From positions 1 to 47,852 of the forward strand of contig CAVIWF010000014.1 in assembly GCA_963646285.1 (NCBI GenBank): a stretch of 47,852 bases of DNA, given 5' to 3'. The translations under genes and the position numbers were made by a program. This document shows, one piece after another, positions 31,794 through 40,720 of the stretch (position 1 is its first letter; each line of letters starts with the position of its first letter). The stretch comes from CAKUFA01 sp963646285. GTDB lineage: Bacteria; Bacillota; Clostridia; Christensenellales; Aristaeellaceae. The notes under the pieces are model-generated. The model was not told the origin of the DNA and searched no databases. It was given only the letters and a program-made list of their open reading frames with translations.

Positions 31794-32804
31794 TTATTCT
31801 TTGCCCTCTGCCAGATGACAAGCAACAAAATGACTGATACCGCCAAATGTGTATTCCCGCAGTTCGGGGCGTTCTTTCTTGCAGCGCTCCGTGCAATAGG
31901 GGCAGCGCGGGTGGAAGGTGCAGCCAGAGGGGGGATTCGCCGGAGACGGAACATCGCCATGAAGGGGGACACGTTTTTTCTTTTTGTTAACATCTGCCAC
32001 AGGGATTGCGCTGAGCAGCGTCTGCGTGTACGGATGCAGGGTATGACCGAACAATTCCTCCGATGTGGTTAATTCAACAATTCGCCCAAGGTACATCACG
32101 GCGATTCTGTCCGCCAAATATTCAACAACAGACAAATCGTGGGTAATGAAAATATAGGTTAAGTTGTGCTCTTCCTTGAGCTTATTCAGCAGCTTGAGCA
32201 CCTGAGCCTGAATGGAAACATCCAAGGCAGAGACGGCTTCATCACAGATAATCAGCTCCGGCTGAACGGAAAGTGCTCTGGCAATGCCAATGCGCTGACG
32301 CTGACCGCCAGAAAACTCGTTGGGGTAGCGTGTCATGTAATCACGGGGCAGATTGACTTCTTCCAGCAGTTCAGCAATTCGCTCCACTCGGTCTTTTTTG
32401 TTCTTCATGCCAAATTTAATCAGCGGGTCTTCCAAAGAGCCGTAGATGGTGAACGCTGGATTCAAAGAAGAATAAGGGTCTTGAAAAACAATCTGAATTT
32501 TCTGCCGTGCATGATCCATTTCTTTTTTGGAGAGCTTGTGTAAATCCTTCCAACCATCCTCGAAATGATATTCCATGATTCCTTCTGTTGCAGGAATGAG
32601 CTGAAGAATGGATTTGCCGAGGGTAGTTTTTCCACAACCAGATTCACCGACAAGCCCTAGTGTTTCGCCTTTATAAACATCCAAATCGATTCCGTCCACG
32701 GCACGAACATAGCCAACTGTTCGCTTGATGATGCCTTTGCGAATCGGAAAGTAAGTCTTTGCATTTCTGACTTTGAGCAATACCTCCTTATTTTCATTTT
32801 CCAT
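31794..32804 (-). CDS. ABC transporter ATPase, OppF/DppF type
   Basis: 336 residues from the ATG at 32804 (GGAGG nine bases upstream). Walker A G-E-S-G-C-G-K-T-T, signature F-S-G-G-Q-R-Q-R-I-G-I-A-R-A-L and Walker B L-I-I-C-D-E-A-V are intact. The C-terminal oligopeptide-type extension carries the C-x6-C Fe-S-like cluster motif (C-T-F-H-P-R-C-P-Y-C, then C-K). It is the last gene of the peptide-type importer and overlaps the OppD-type gene by 11 bases. By operon context it powers sialic-acid uptake, as in Sat-type systems. No terminator is seen before the IS630 remnant. Confidence 0.92.
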   Translation of the reverse strand: MENENKEVLLKVRNAKTYFPIRKGIIKRTVGYVRAVDGIDLDVYKGETLGLVGESGCGKTTLGKSILQLIPATEGIMEYHFEDGWKDLHKLSKKEMDHARQKIQIVFQDPYSSLNPAFTIYGSLEDPLIKFGMKNKKDRVERIAELLEEVNLPRDYMTRYPNEFSGGQRQRIGIARALSVQPELIICDEAVSALDVSIQAQVLKLLNKLKEEHNLTYIFITHDLSVVEYLADRIAVMYLGRIVELTTSEELFGHTLHPYTQTLLSAIPVADVNKKKKRVPLHGDVPSPANPPSGCTFHPRCPYCTERCKKERPELREYTFGGISHFVACHLAEGKE

Positions 32805-33819
32805 CTGCAAGTGCCTCCTTCACATGAAAACAGCGTGTGTAATGTCCCGATGAAACCCATTCATTCGGCGGCATTTCTTCTTCGCAGCGTTGATCTGCAT
32901 AATCACAGCGTGGGCAGAACTGGCATCCCTTCGGCCTGTTGAATGGGTCTGGTGTGGAACCGCGAATCGGTTCAAGCTGCTGATCTTTCCCTTTTCCAAG
33001 CACAGGAATCGAGCGCAGCAAGGCCTGGGTATACGGATGCTTGGGATGCGTGAAAATGTCTTCCACCGTGCCATATTCGACGATATTTCCCATGTACATT
33101 ACAGCCACATCATCTGCCATTTCTGCAACAACCCCCATGTTATGGGTAATCATCATGATGGCCGTTCCGTGCGTCTTTTTCAGCGTATTCATTAAATCAA
33201 AAATCTGTGCACTGATGGTCACATCCAAAGCAGTGGTTGGCTCATCAGCCAGCAGAATCTTTGGCTCGCAGGACATGGCCATGGCAATCATGGCACGCTG
33301 TCGCATACCGCCGGAAAACTGATGGGGATATTCTCCATAACGAATTTCGGCGGCTGGAATGCCCATATCCGCAAGGTCCTCGATGGCTTCCCGTTTCAGT
33401 GTCTTCGCAGTCAAATTCGGTTTGTGCTGATGGATCATTTCCCGAATTTGACTTCCGACGGTATAAACCGGATTGAGTGCCGTCATGGGATCTTGAAAGA
33501 TAATGGCAATGTCCTTTCCTCGCAGAGCACGCATTTCCTTTCCGTTCTTTTCAAGCTGATCAATACGAATTTCTTCCCCGTTTTCACGATAATAGGTAAT
33601 AGAACCGGATTCAATGCGGGAAAGCTCTGGCAGTAGGCGCAGAATGGCATTTGCCGTGACAGACTTTCCGCAGCCAGATTCACCAACGATGCATAAGGTT
33701 TTTCCACGCTTAATATTAAAATCAATGCCACGCAGCACCTTATTGCAACGCTTGTTGGTGTAAAAATTGACATGCAAATCTTTTACACTCAGTACAACAT
33801 CATTTTCTCTTTCTGACAT
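32794..33819 (-). CDS. ABC transporter ATPase, OppD/DppD type
   Basis: 341 residues. Walker A G-E-S-G-C-G-K-S-V, signature F-S-G-G-M-R-Q-R-A-M-I-A-M-A, Walker B I-L-L-A-D-E-P-T-T-A and the C-terminal cysteine-containing extension (C-Q-F-C-P-R-C-D) are all present. It forms the ATPase heterodimer with the gene at 31794. GGAGGGG precedes the ATG, 11 bases after the OppC-type gene stop. Confidence 0.93.
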   Translation of the reverse strand: MSERENDVVLSVKDLHVNFYTNKRCNKVLRGIDFNIKRGKTLCIVGESGCGKSVTANAILRLLPELSRIESGSITYYRENGEEIRIDQLEKNGKEMRALRGKDIAIIFQDPMTALNPVYTVGSQIREMIHQHKPNLTAKTLKREAIEDLADMGIPAAEIRYGEYPHQFSGGMRQRAMIAMAMSCEPKILLADEPTTALDVTISAQIFDLMNTLKKTHGTAIMMITHNMGVVAEMADDVAVMYMGNIVEYGTVEDIFTHPKHPYTQALLRSIPVLGKGKDQQLEPIRGSTPDPFNRPKGCQFCPRCDYADQRCEEEMPPNEWVSSGHYTRCFHVKEALADGK

Positions 33820-33830
33820 GCTGCCCCTCC

Positions 33831-34769
33831 TTAACCAATCTGCGTCGGATCGCTTGCATCACGAAGACCGTCGCCGATAAAATTGATTGCCAGCACAAAC
33901 AACACTAGCATGATTGCGCAGGGCAGCCACATCCACCAGTAACCGAGCCAGTCGTAACGAATCGTTCCTGCGTTTGTAATGACATTGATGATGTTTCCCC
34001 ATGTCGCCATTTCCTGCGGAACGCCATAGCCCAGGACAGAAAGAGAAGCTTCCTGGAGAATAAACATAGCGGTGGACAGCGTAATGTTGACCACGATAGG
34101 ACCGACGGCATTCGGCAAAAGATGCTTGAAGGCGATCTTTGTCTGCGAAATGCCGAAAGCGCACAGTGCCTGCACAAACTCTTCTTCCTTTAAGGAAAGC
34201 ACCTTGCTTCTCACCATGCGGTACATACTCGGCCAGCCCGTCAGGATGAAAATGATCATCATGTTTTGCAGGCTTTGACCAACCAGCGCAACCATGATAA
34301 TGATTAACACCATTTGTGGGAAAGACAGAAATACATCGGATATTTTCAGGATGATCTTATCCAGCCAGCCACCTTTGTAGCCGACAAACAATCCAAGGGT
34401 GACACCGATTAACGCAGCCCCCAATGCACTGCCAAGACCGACGATAATGCTGATGCGTCCGCCATAGAGGATGCGGGACCAGATATCCCGTCCCAGTTGA
34501 TCCGTGCCAAACAGGTGCTCAGAAGAAGGTGCCGCCATGCGATCACGAAGAGAAATGCTGCCAGGTGCCCAATGTGTAAACAGCGGAGCAGCAAAGCAAA
34601 GAATACAAATGACGATGAATAAAAATCCGCCCAGGACAGCAAGTTTATTAGACAGGAGTTTTCGCACTGTTCGGCTTGTGAACTTTGTGCCAAGCTGTCC
34701 GCTTTCTTCCAACGCCTTGATGCGATCCATCTTTCGATCCAATGCCGTTCGTCTGATATTGTTTTTCAT
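33831..34769 (-). CDS. ABC transporter permease, OppC/DppC type
   Basis: 312 residues from the ATG at 34769, whose ATGA overlaps the stop of the upstream permease. An N-terminal soluble part and one helix (about 44-64) precede H-L-F-G-T-D-Q-L-G-R-D-I-W-S-R, the DppC hallmark, five more helices and the EAA-type loop (Q-A-L-C-A-F-G-I-S-Q-T-K-I-A-F-K-H-L-L-P). It partners the OppB-type permease. Confidence 0.93.
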   Translation of the reverse strand: MKNNIRRTALDRKMDRIKALEESGQLGTKFTSRTVRKLLSNKLAVLGGFLFIVICILCFAAPLFTHWAPGSISLRDRMAAPSSEHLFGTDQLGRDIWSRILYGGRISIIVGLGSALGAALIGVTLGLFVGYKGGWLDKIILKISDVFLSFPQMVLIIIMVALVGQSLQNMMIIFILTGWPSMYRMVRSKVLSLKEEEFVQALCAFGISQTKIAFKHLLPNAVGPIVVNITLSTAMFILQEASLSVLGYGVPQEMATWGNIINVITNAGTIRYDWLGYWWMWLPCAIMLVLFVLAINFIGDGLRDASDPTQIG

Positions 34770-35716
34770 GACAGCTTCACCCTCGGATCTAACATTGCGG
34801 TCATAATATCCACCAGCAATGATGAAATCAAAACCAATACGACCATGAACAGCCCAACAGACATGATGATGGGGGTGTTCTGCGTTTTGACCGCATCCGT
34901 AAACCAACGACCGACACCAGGCCATTGAAAAATATTCTCAATTACAATCGATCCACTGATCAACATGGGCAAACGGAAGCCAATCAGCACCATGACAGGT
35001 GTGCACGCCACGCGAAAGCCGTGATACAGGTTGACCTTCCATTCAGGGAGTCCCTTTGAACGGGCGGTTTTCACATAGTCGCAATTCATGGAATCAAGCA
35101 TACTGGAGCGGGAATAGCGCATAACACCGGCTGTCATGGAAATGCCCAGCACAAAGGCCGGCAAAAACAGATGGTGCAGCTCATCAAGCAGTCCTGCCGT
35201 ACCGCGCTGACCCACAGGAAACCAGTGAAGATTCAGACAAAACAGGATAATGCAGAAAACGCCAAATAGAAATTGTGGAATGGCCACACCAATCATTCCG
35301 GCTAAGGTCAACATACTATCAGCCATTTTTCCCTTGCGAAGTGCCGAAATCAAACCCAACAGGATGCCTAAGAATGTGGAAATAATCAAGGCAGCCAAGG
35401 ACAACTCGATGGTTGCAGGCAGTTTCTGCATCATCAAGGTGCTGACAGGCATATTATTCTGCAGCGAATATCCAAGGTCGCCCGTACAGATTCCCTTGAG
35501 CCAGTTCAAATAACGGACAACCATGGGGCCATCCAGCCCTTTGGCCGCTTTGAATGCCGCAATTTGTTCAGGTGTCATTTCAGCCAACTGATCCATTGGG
35601 ATCAGGAAATCAATGACATCACCGGGCATCAGCTCTATGCCCGCATAAATGAGAAAGGTAATAATCAAAAGCATGGGGATCATGTCAAGCAGCTTTCGGA
35701 GAATATAATTAAGCAT
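34766..35716 (-). CDS. ABC transporter permease, OppB/DppB type
   Basis: 316 residues from the ATG at 35716 (AAAGGGA upstream). Six helices. The family start M-L-N-Y-I-L-R-K-L-L-D-M, the L-M-P-G-D-V motif, the G-L-D-G-P segment and the cytoplasmic loop A-R-S-K-G-L-P-E-W-K-V are typical of DppB. It follows the permuted binding-protein gene by about 100 bases containing a stem-loop. Confidence 0.93.
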   Translation of the reverse strand: MLNYILRKLLDMIPMLLIITFLIYAGIELMPGDVIDFLIPMDQLAEMTPEQIAAFKAAKGLDGPMVVRYLNWLKGICTGDLGYSLQNNMPVSTLMMQKLPATIELSLAALIISTFLGILLGLISALRKGKMADSMLTLAGMIGVAIPQFLFGVFCIILFCLNLHWFPVGQRGTAGLLDELHHLFLPAFVLGISMTAGVMRYSRSSMLDSMNCDYVKTARSKGLPEWKVNLYHGFRVACTPVMVLIGFRLPMLISGSIVIENIFQWPGVGRWFTDAVKTQNTPIIMSVGLFMVVLVLISSLLVDIMTAMLDPRVKLS

Positions 35717-35771
35717 AGGCTGTCCCTTTCTGTTATCGATTGTTCGGTCATATTCGTGAGAATGGAGAAGT

Positions 35772-35795
35772 GGGGTCGGCGGCAAGGCCGACCCC
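35772..35795 (-). repeat. Stem-loop between permuted binding protein and permeases
   Basis: GGGGTCGGC (35772-35780) and its perfect complement (35787-35795) form a 9-bp stem with a 6-base loop just past the binding-protein stop. There is no U-tract on the minus strand, so it is likely an mRNA-stabilising or partial terminator element. Confidence 0.6.
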
Positions 35796-35817
35796 TTTGA
35801 TGAAGCGAAATGTGCGA

Positions 35818-37401
35818 TTAACGTTCATACATGTTGACGAAGATATAACGCGGGAAGGTCACATTGACGGTGTAGACAGTATATTCTTCCATGTTCTGCA
35901 GCTGCTGAATCTGGGAAGAATCCTTGCAGAAAGCATAGTCAATCTTTCCGGCCATGGCATTGGTGATCAGGTTTTCATCGCCAGCATCGGTGGAGGGGTA
36001 CATGTAGATCTTTTCGATGTTGCCGGTGCCGGGCATGAAGTAATCATCATTGCGAGCCAGAATGGTGTATTCACCCAGCTTCACGGTATCCACCTTGAAG
36101 GGACCCGTGCCAATGGGGAACTGCCAGAAGGTATCTGCGCTGAAGTTCTCCGGTGCCACATTCTCCAGCTTATGCTTGGGCAATACCGGCCACTGAGAAA
36201 AGACAGTCAGTGCGTTGGGCTGCGGATTGTTGAATTCAAAGGTGACGGTGTTGCCATCCACGGTGATGGACTTTGCATCGTTGATGACATCGGTCATCAC
36301 GGTATTTGCGCCAGGAACGGTGGGATAGTATTGGAAGGTCCATGCAACATCTTCGGCCGTGAATGGCTCGCCATCGTGCCACTTGATGCCTTCACGAATG
36401 GTGAAGGTGATGGTCTTGCCATCTTCGGACACGTTGAAGCTTTCTGCCAGAGAACCATCAGTTGCTGCAAGGCTTTCATCCGCATTCAGCAAACGGTCAA
36501 ACACAATTTCCTGATGCCAGAACAAACCGGGGTTGGTGGCAGGATGCTCTAAAGCATTGACAGCACCGGTGTTGGTATAGAGGGTATGATCCTCACGGTC
36601 AATCGTCCAATCCAGGATATTCTTCTTGTAGGAGAACTGGTCGTTGCCAACAGCATTGCCCTTCATGTCCAGATGCTTGGAGGTGACGACCCAAGAGGGA
36701 ATATAGAACATCGGGATGACGGTAACTTGCTCATTTTCATAGACCTGAATAGCGTCATATGCCGCCTTCTGGTCTTCCTTGCTGACGGCCACGCGGGCTG
36801 TTTCGATGAGCATGTCCAGCTTTTCGTCCGGCAGAACAGTGGAATTGTTCACGGCCGTGCTGTGATGACGATTGTAGAATTCACCCAGCGTCAGTGCGTT
36901 TGTGCCGGCAAAGCACAGATCCCAATCCACGGCGGAATGTACGCCATCTGCAGAGGGTGTCCAAAGCAGCGCAGTCAGGTTGTCAGTCAGCAGCTGAAAT
37001 TCCATCTTTACGCCCACATCGGCCCAGTAAGCCTGAATCGCTGTGATGGTATCCAGCAGATTGCCGGTGTAATAGACAGCCTTCAGGGTACGGCTTCCGT
37101 CCCAACCGGCTTCTGCCAGCAGTTCCTTGGCCTTTTCAGGGTTGTAGGAGTATTCTGTCAGGCCATCTGCCTGCCAATAGCCTTCAGGCACGAGGGATTT
37201 GTTGGCGGCTGTCACCGTGCCGTTCCAGAGCGCATCAACAATGGCATCCATGTCAATGGCATACCACAGTGCCTGGCGAACGCGGACATCCTGTAAAGGA
37301 TTTACATACGCCGTGCCGCCGGAGCCTTCCGTCGCCAGTGCAGTGCCTGTCGCTGTGAGCAGCAGGCACATTGCCAGGAGCAGAGAAAACAGTTTCTTCA
37401 T
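35818..37401 (-). CDS. Circularly permuted family-5 (DppA/SatA-type) substrate-binding protein
   Basis: 527 residues, the usual length of SBP_bac_5 proteins, but the halves are in reverse order. After a signal peptide (1-23) and a short Gly-rich piece (T-E-G-S-G-G-T-A), residues 32-265 are the canonical C-terminal half. It has P-L-Q-D-V-R-V-R-Q-A-L-W-Y-A-I-D (35-50), then Y-N-P-E-K-A-K-E-L-L-A-E-A-G-W (86-100), and ends near I-L-D-W-T. Residues 270-527 are the canonical N-terminal half, with L-A-E-S-F-N-V-S-E-D-G-K-T (318-330), I-K-W-H-D-G-E-P-F-T-A-E-D-V (339-352) and I-G-T-G-P-F-K-V (430-437). The last residues F-V-N-M-Y-E-R are what normally leads into N-P-L-Q-D-V-R. There is no lipobox Cys. 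The gene lies between NanK and two Dpp-type permeases, so it should deliver sialic acid or a sialoside. See the findings. Confidence 0.93.
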   Translation of the reverse strand: MKKLFSLLLAMCLLLTATGTALATEGSGGTAYVNPLQDVRVRQALWYAIDMDAIVDALWNGTVTAANKSLVPEGYWQADGLTEYSYNPEKAKELLAEAGWDGSRTLKAVYYTGNLLDTITAIQAYWADVGVKMEFQLLTDNLTALLWTPSADGVHSAVDWDLCFAGTNALTLGEFYNRHHSTAVNNSTVLPDEKLDMLIETARVAVSKEDQKAAYDAIQVYENEQVTVIPMFYIPSWVVTSKHLDMKGNAVGNDQFSYKKNILDWTIDREDHTLYTNTGAVNALEHPATNPGLFWHQEIVFDRLLNADESLAATDGSLAESFNVSEDGKTITFTIREGIKWHDGEPFTAEDVAWTFQYYPTVPGANTVMTDVINDAKSITVDGNTVTFEFNNPQPNALTVFSQWPVLPKHKLENVAPENFSADTFWQFPIGTGPFKVDTVKLGEYTILARNDDYFMPGTGNIEKIYMYPSTDAGDENLITNAMAGKIDYAFCKDSSQIQQLQNMEEYTVYTVNVTFPRYIFVNMYER

Positions 37402-37474
37402 GGCTTACCTCCTTCTTGTAAAACAAGATGCTTTTATTTTCACCGGCTGATGCCGGCAAAGCACAAGAAAAACG

Positions 37475-38398
37475 TTAGGGCTGACATTCCTTTTCCTGTT
37501 CCAGAAAGAATTTAACAGCACCGATCATGCCGGCCTCGTTGCCAAGGAGAGCGGATTCGATCTGCAATCCTTCTGCAAAGCGGGGCATGACGCCGGAAAG
37601 CACCCGTTCCCGCAGAGGCTGCATCAGAAGTGCTTCCTGTCTGCTGACACCGCCGCCAACAATCACCATTTCAGGATTGAAAATATGCACAAGGCCGGAA
37701 ATGCCTGCCGCAATGTCGTCAATCCAAGCGGATAAAATGATGCGTAATGCCTGATCTCCCTGTGCTGCACGCTCAAACACGAGCCGTCCTGTCCATTCGG
37801 CTTCCTGGGGATAAGCCTTACGCACACGGGTAAGCAGCGCAGTGGTGGAGGCATAGCTTTCAAAGCAGCCCCGTTTGCCGCAGGTGCAGGGGAGACCGTC
37901 CTGATAAAGAGAAAAATGTCCTAATTCCCCTGCAATACCACGCCGACCATCATAAAGCTTCCCATTCAGCACAAGACCGCCGCCGACACCCGTTCCCAGG
38001 GTCAGCATGATGACATGCTTACGTCCACGAGCCCGCCCGATAAAGCACTCACCCAAGGCGGCTGCATTTGCGTCGTTCAAGACCCAGGCAGGGACACCCA
38101 GCGCATTTTGCAGCCGTTCTTTGATAGGCGTTCCCTCATAATGGGGAATCTTCCCGTTTGTGCCGATGACAACGCCCCTGTGGCTGTCAATCTGGCCGGT
38201 TGCGGACACCCCAATGCCCGAAACCTCTGCGTTTTGAGCAGACAGGAATCCTTTGGCTTCTTTGCATACGGTCTCAATGATGGGAGTCTGATAACCATCA
38301 AAGCAGACACTCGCTTCCGTCTGCGCATGAATCCTGCCCTTTTCGTCAACCAGCCCCATTTTGACGGATGTTCCGCCAATATCTACGCCTAGAATCAT
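37475..38398 (-). CDS. nanK: ROK-family kinase, probable N-acetylmannosamine kinase
   Basis: 307 residues from the ATG at 38398, which overlaps the nanE stop by four bases (ATGA). The phosphate loop G-V-D-I-G-G-T-S-V-K (4-13), the catalytic N-D-A-N-A-A-A-L-G-E segment and the zinc motif C-T-C-G-K-R-G-C-F-E-S-Y-A are all intact. ROK kinases phosphorylate glucose, ManNAc or allose. Coupling to NanE and presence with NanA point to ManNAc, giving ManNAc-6-P. The symbol rests on context; glucokinase activity cannot be excluded. Confidence 0.9.
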   Translation of the reverse strand: MILGVDIGGTSVKMGLVDEKGRIHAQTEASVCFDGYQTPIIETVCKEAKGFLSAQNAEVSGIGVSATGQIDSHRGVVIGTNGKIPHYEGTPIKERLQNALGVPAWVLNDANAAALGECFIGRARGRKHVIMLTLGTGVGGGLVLNGKLYDGRRGIAGELGHFSLYQDGLPCTCGKRGCFESYASTTALLTRVRKAYPQEAEWTGRLVFERAAQGDQALRIILSAWIDDIAAGISGLVHIFNPEMVIVGGGVSRQEALLMQPLRERVLSGVMPRFAEGLQIESALLGNEAGMIGAVKFFLEQEKECQP

Positions 38399-39111
38399 TT
38401 TGAACCGCCTGTAAAGTCGTTTACTGCCTGCATAAAGCGAGCTGCAATTTCCAAGGGACGGGTGATTGCACCACCAACCACAACGGCCCATGCACCCTTT
38501 TCCAGCATTTCTCTGGCTTGCTCAGGCGTATGGATTCGCCCTTCGGCAATCACAGGACAGGGCAGAGCCTTGGCAAGACGTTCGACCAACGCTCCATTCG
38601 GGTCGCCTTTCTGGTCAGCCGTCTGGGGTGTGTAGCCGTTCATGGTCGTGCCCACCAAATCTGCGCCTGCCTGGTAGGCGGCGATGGCCTCATCAAAGGT
38701 GGCGCAATCTGCCATAATGATGATGTTCGGGTATTTTTCCTTGACCTTCTTCAAAAACTCCGTCGGTTGAAGGCCGTCCCCACGGGGGCAGTCCGTGCAG
38801 TCGATGGAAATAATGTCCGCTTCCGCCGCCACACATTCATCCACCTCACGCATGGTCATGGTAATGCGCCCTTGATAACCGGGATATTCACGTTTGATCA
38901 GCCCAATGACCGGCAGTCCTGTTTCTTCCTTAATGCCGATGATGTCACGGACAGAGCTGGTGCGGATCATTTTGGCACCCGCCAGCTTCGCCGCCCGAGC
39001 CATGAGAGGCATCACAGAACGCTCCTGATCATAGAGGGGCTCCCCCGGCGTTGCTTGACAGGACACGATGACGGTTCCCTTCATGATGGAAAACAGTGTT
39101 TCTTTCGTCAT
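38395..39111 (-). CDS. nanE: N-acetylmannosamine-6-phosphate 2-epimerase
   Basis: 238 residues from the ATG at 39111 (AGAGGTG upstream); the open frame continues further but the extension is not protein-like. TIM barrel. Family motifs: V-S-C-Q-A-T-P-G-E-P-L near residue 16, I-G-L-I-K-R-E-Y-P-G (catalytic Lys region), I-S-I-D-C-T-D-C-P-R-G, A-G-A-D-L-V-G-T-T-M-N-G-Y-T and V-I-A-E-G-R-I-H-T-P (catalytic Glu). It converts ManNAc-6-P to GlcNAc-6-P. Neighbours are a ROK kinase and an SGNH esterase. Confidence 0.95.
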   Translation of the reverse strand: MTKETLFSIMKGTVIVSCQATPGEPLYDQERSVMPLMARAAKLAGAKMIRTSSVRDIIGIKEETGLPVIGLIKREYPGYQGRITMTMREVDECVAAEADIISIDCTDCPRGDGLQPTEFLKKVKEKYPNIIIMADCATFDEAIAAYQAGADLVGTTMNGYTPQTADQKGDPNGALVERLAKALPCPVIAEGRIHTPEQAREMLEKGAWAVVVGGAITRPLEIAARFMQAVNDFTGGSK

Positions 39112-39124
39112 GCTGTTGCACCTC

Positions 39125-39781
39125 TTATAAAGATTGTAGAAATAAACCGATTTTTCTGGCAAGGATTGCGTAACCCGCATCACTGGGATGCAGACCGTCC
39201 GGCAAAAGCAGTTCACGACAATGCGCATTTTTCGGCTGAATCCCGCTGACGGCATACAAATCGAGCACGGGCAAGGCATAATACTGGGCGACTTCCAAAA
39301 GAATACTGCGGTATACGCACAGGGGCGCAACATCTGCCGACTTTGACCCATCGCCCCGGGGATTTTCTTCATTGTCCCGATGCAGGGGGGTCAAAATGGC
39401 AATGGGCTTTCCTGCGTACATGGTTTGCAGATGATCCATCAGGTAATGACACGCACCATAGAAGGTAGCAGGTGTACGGTCATCCGGCGCTCCCAGGGTC
39501 GCATCGCCATGACCATAGTCATTGGTACCGCCGAAAACCACCACAGCGTCTGCATCCTTGTCCATTTCAAACATCCGCATACAGAAATCTCGATCGTGAG
39601 GTGCATCGGTCATTACGGTCTGCCTTGCGATGCGAGAGCCACCAACACCATAATTGTTTGCCTTCAGAAGACCAAAGCTTCGTTCCAGAACGTCGGTGTA
39701 CCGCTTGCTTTCACTGCTTGCGCCTACGCCTTCGGTAATGCTGTCCCCCAAGAAGTTAATGGTTGCCCCTTGCAGTTTCAT
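39125..39781 (-). CDS. SGNH/GDSL esterase of the sialic-acid operon
   Basis: 218 residues from the ATG at 39781 (AGAGGTG upstream). No signal peptide. SGNH blocks: F-L-G-D-S-I-T-E-G-V-G (Ser about 14), Y-G-V-G-G-S-R (Gly), V-F-G-G-T-N-D-Y-G (Asn) and D-G-L-H-P-S-D-A-G (Asp, His). By position between the importer and nanE it likely removes O-acetyl groups from imported sialic acid or ManNAc; this is inference from context, as other SGNH enzymes act on very different esters. Confidence 0.87.
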   Translation of the reverse strand: MKLQGATINFLGDSITEGVGASSESKRYTDVLERSFGLLKANNYGVGGSRIARQTVMTDAPHDRDFCMRMFEMDKDADAVVVFGGTNDYGHGDATLGAPDDRTPATFYGACHYLMDHLQTMYAGKPIAILTPLHRDNEENPRGDGSKSADVAPLCVYRSILLEVAQYYALPVLDLYAVSGIQPKNAHCRELLLPDGLHPSDAGYAILARKIGLFLQSL

Positions 39782-39869
39782 TCTTGCACCTCTTTGATGC
39801 CTTTTATTACAATGTGTGCGCAAACTGCACACCCATTCCCATTTCTGCTGTACAAAAAATCCGGTTTTG

Positions 39870-40703
39870 TCAACCCTTGACTGCACCCATGGTGATGCCA
39901 CGGGTGAAATATTTCTGGAAGAGCAGGAAAATGGTAATGATCGGAACGCTGGCCAAGGTTGCGCCTGCCATGATGAGACCAAAGTCCGTGCTGGCTTCTG
40001 CCTGCATTTTGGCAATGCCCAGGGAAATGGTGAGCTTATTCATGGAATTGAGCATGATCAGCTGCAGGAAGTAGTCATTCCACGCAGTGATGAAGGTGAA
40101 GATGGCCAGTGCCCCAACACCCGGTTTAATCATCGGAAACACAATTTCAATGAATGTGCGGATTTCGCTTGCACCGTCTATTTTGGCTGCTTCCAGCATT
40201 TCATCGGGGATGTTTTCGGAAAACTGCTTCATAAGGAAGACACCGAAGGGCCAGCCTACTGTCGGGAAAATCACCGACCACAAGGTATTGTGCAGATTCA
40301 GCCATGCCATTTCCTTGAGGAGCGGAATCATGATGACCTGCTTTGGCAGCGCCATGGCTGCCACGAACATGCTGAAGATGAAGGCACGACCTGTGAATTT
40401 CTTTTTTGCCAGGGCATAGCCACCCATAGAGGCGCACAGGCAGGTGAGCAGCATGGCCGCTACGCAGATGAACACGGTGTTGCCAAGCCAATTCCATGCG
40501 GGTTTTGTGAACAGTTTGATATAGTTCGCATCGGTGGGGGATGTCAGGAAAAAGCTGGGCGTGCGGGAATTGATGGTACGTGCATCCTTAAAGGAACCGG
40601 TAATAATCCAGTACAAAGGGAAGAGCATCAGCAGTGCTAAAATGACCAGGATAACAATGCAGATGATGCGATAGAAGGATTTCTTGTGTACGCTGTGTTC
40701 CAT
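39870..40703 (-). CDS. Carbohydrate ABC permease (MalG-like), sialic-acid operon
   Basis: 277 residues from the ATG at 40703; an AAGGGTGG site lies upstream. Six helices, S-F-K-D-A near the N-terminus, EAA loop E-A-A-K-I-D-G-A-S-E-I-R-T-F-I-E-I-V-F-P, and the C-terminus R-G-I-T-M-G-A-V-K-G. It pairs with the MalF-like permease 17 bases upstream. No ATPase of the MalK type is encoded here. Confidence 0.92.
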   Translation of the reverse strand: MEHSVHKKSFYRIICIVILVILALLMLFPLYWIITGSFKDARTINSRTPSFFLTSPTDANYIKLFTKPAWNWLGNTVFICVAAMLLTCLCASMGGYALAKKKFTGRAFIFSMFVAAMALPKQVIMIPLLKEMAWLNLHNTLWSVIFPTVGWPFGVFLMKQFSENIPDEMLEAAKIDGASEIRTFIEIVFPMIKPGVGALAIFTFITAWNDYFLQLIMLNSMNKLTISLGIAKMQAEASTDFGLIMAGATLASVPIITIFLLFQKYFTRGITMGAVKG

Positions 40704-40720
40704 GCTCCGATACCCACCCT

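Noticed and set aside
31608..32072. A 154-codon plus-strand frame after the nucleoside kinase promoter
   Set aside because: Only its first 20 or so codons follow the IS630 frame; after the frameshift it is out of phase and then lies opposite the ABC ATPase gene. It was annotated as a pseudogene end instead.
35818..37401. Assembly error as the explanation of the permuted binding protein
   Set aside because: The frame is intact from signal peptide to stop, RBS and operon order are normal, and collapse of tandem copies would give the ordinary N-to-C order. Not fully excluded without long reads.
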